Assembly (NCBI GenBank): GCA_009787945.1 | Contig: WQSI01000023.1 | Span: 1 to 20,094 of the forward strand | From: Defluviitaleaceae bacterium | Lineage (GTDB): Bacteria > Bacillota > Clostridia > Lachnospirales > WRAX01 | DNA length: 20,094 nucleotides | Reading direction: 5' to 3' | In this document: positions 20,046-20,094 of the stretch, in pieces | Layout of the letters: the number at the start of each line of letters is the position of its first letter | How positions within the stretch are numbered: position 1 is the first letter of the stretch | Notes under the pieces: model-generated | Database searches by the model: none | What the model saw: the letters and a program-made list of their open reading frames with translations, nothing else | What the model was told of the DNA's origin: nothing | Position numbers and translations under genes: made by a program

Positions 20046-20094
20046 AAACTTTCACATCCTTCACATATCTCACCATGGGAGTGGCTTCGCCCAT

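Noticed and set aside
20038..20094. Possible 3' end of a gene upstream of prfB
   Set aside because: On the minus strand two frames are open to the window edge (ending VRYVKDVKVYD or EICEGCESL). Neither matches the SecA C-terminus expected in the common secA-prfB order, and 57 bases are too few to choose.

Overview
The window looks like chromosome of a low-to-mid GC Gram-positive anaerobe, most likely class Clostridia (Bacillota). The grounds are strong AGGAGG ribosome binding sites, near-consensus TTGACA-N17-TATAAT promoters, the rpsF-ssb-rpsR cluster, a pst-phoU-phoPR phosphate operon, a DUF1858 protein, and hairpin plus T-run terminators. Genus and species cannot be read from the sequence. 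Nearly all genes are housekeeping or common accessory genes. I see no CRISPR array, prophage block, toxin-antitoxin pair or defence island.

Layout. Positions 1-3303 (+): the 3' part of alanine racemase (alr), alanine dehydrogenase (ald), the remains of a coiled-coil gene split by a ~106-bp MITE-like insertion, and folD. 3429-4238 (-): a SAM-dependent methyltransferase convergent with folD. 4239-4602: no gene; it holds two copies of a 96-bp palindromic repeat within a duplicated 132-bp segment. 4603-10548 (-): a seven-gene phosphate operon, pstS-pstC-pstA-pstB-phoU-response regulator-histidine kinase, with a Pho-box-like 11-bp direct repeat upstream. 10766-12140 (+): a divergent sigma factor overlapping a membrane-anchored anti-sigma-like protein (DUF4367-like). 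12434-13003 (+): signal peptidase I, then a small ORF ending inside a third, inverted copy of the palindromic repeat. 13308-13553 (+): DUF1858 protein. 13580-14259 (-): a DUF2975 membrane protein followed by a YozG-like XRE regulator, with a candidate operator. 14399-15576 (-): rpsF-ssb-rpsR. 15700-16899 (-): a carboxynorspermidine synthase/saccharopine dehydrogenase-like enzyme. 17043-17480 (+): a phage-type sigma-region-4-like regulator whose 3' end overlaps rluA. 17427-20045 (-): prfB, with the RF2 autoregulatory frameshift, then a tiny lipoprotein-like ORF, a GNAT acetyltransferase and an RluA pseudouridine synthase.

How the parts work together. The phosphate operon encodes the binding protein, channel, ATPase, signalling adaptor (PhoU) and two-component system in one transcript. 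The Pho-box-like repeats lie between it and the sigma/anti-sigma operon, so phosphate status may reach both. PstS has its two half-domains in reversed order compared with classical PstS. The observations most worth a second look are this permuted PstS, the shared divergent control region, the MITE whose computed excision restores a reading frame, the 96-bp palindrome family with a constant 46-bp core, the RF2 frameshift site, the 21-bp-spaced direct repeats at the DUF2975/XRE promoter, and the micro-ORF behind prfB. I do not see a clearly novel multi-gene system.
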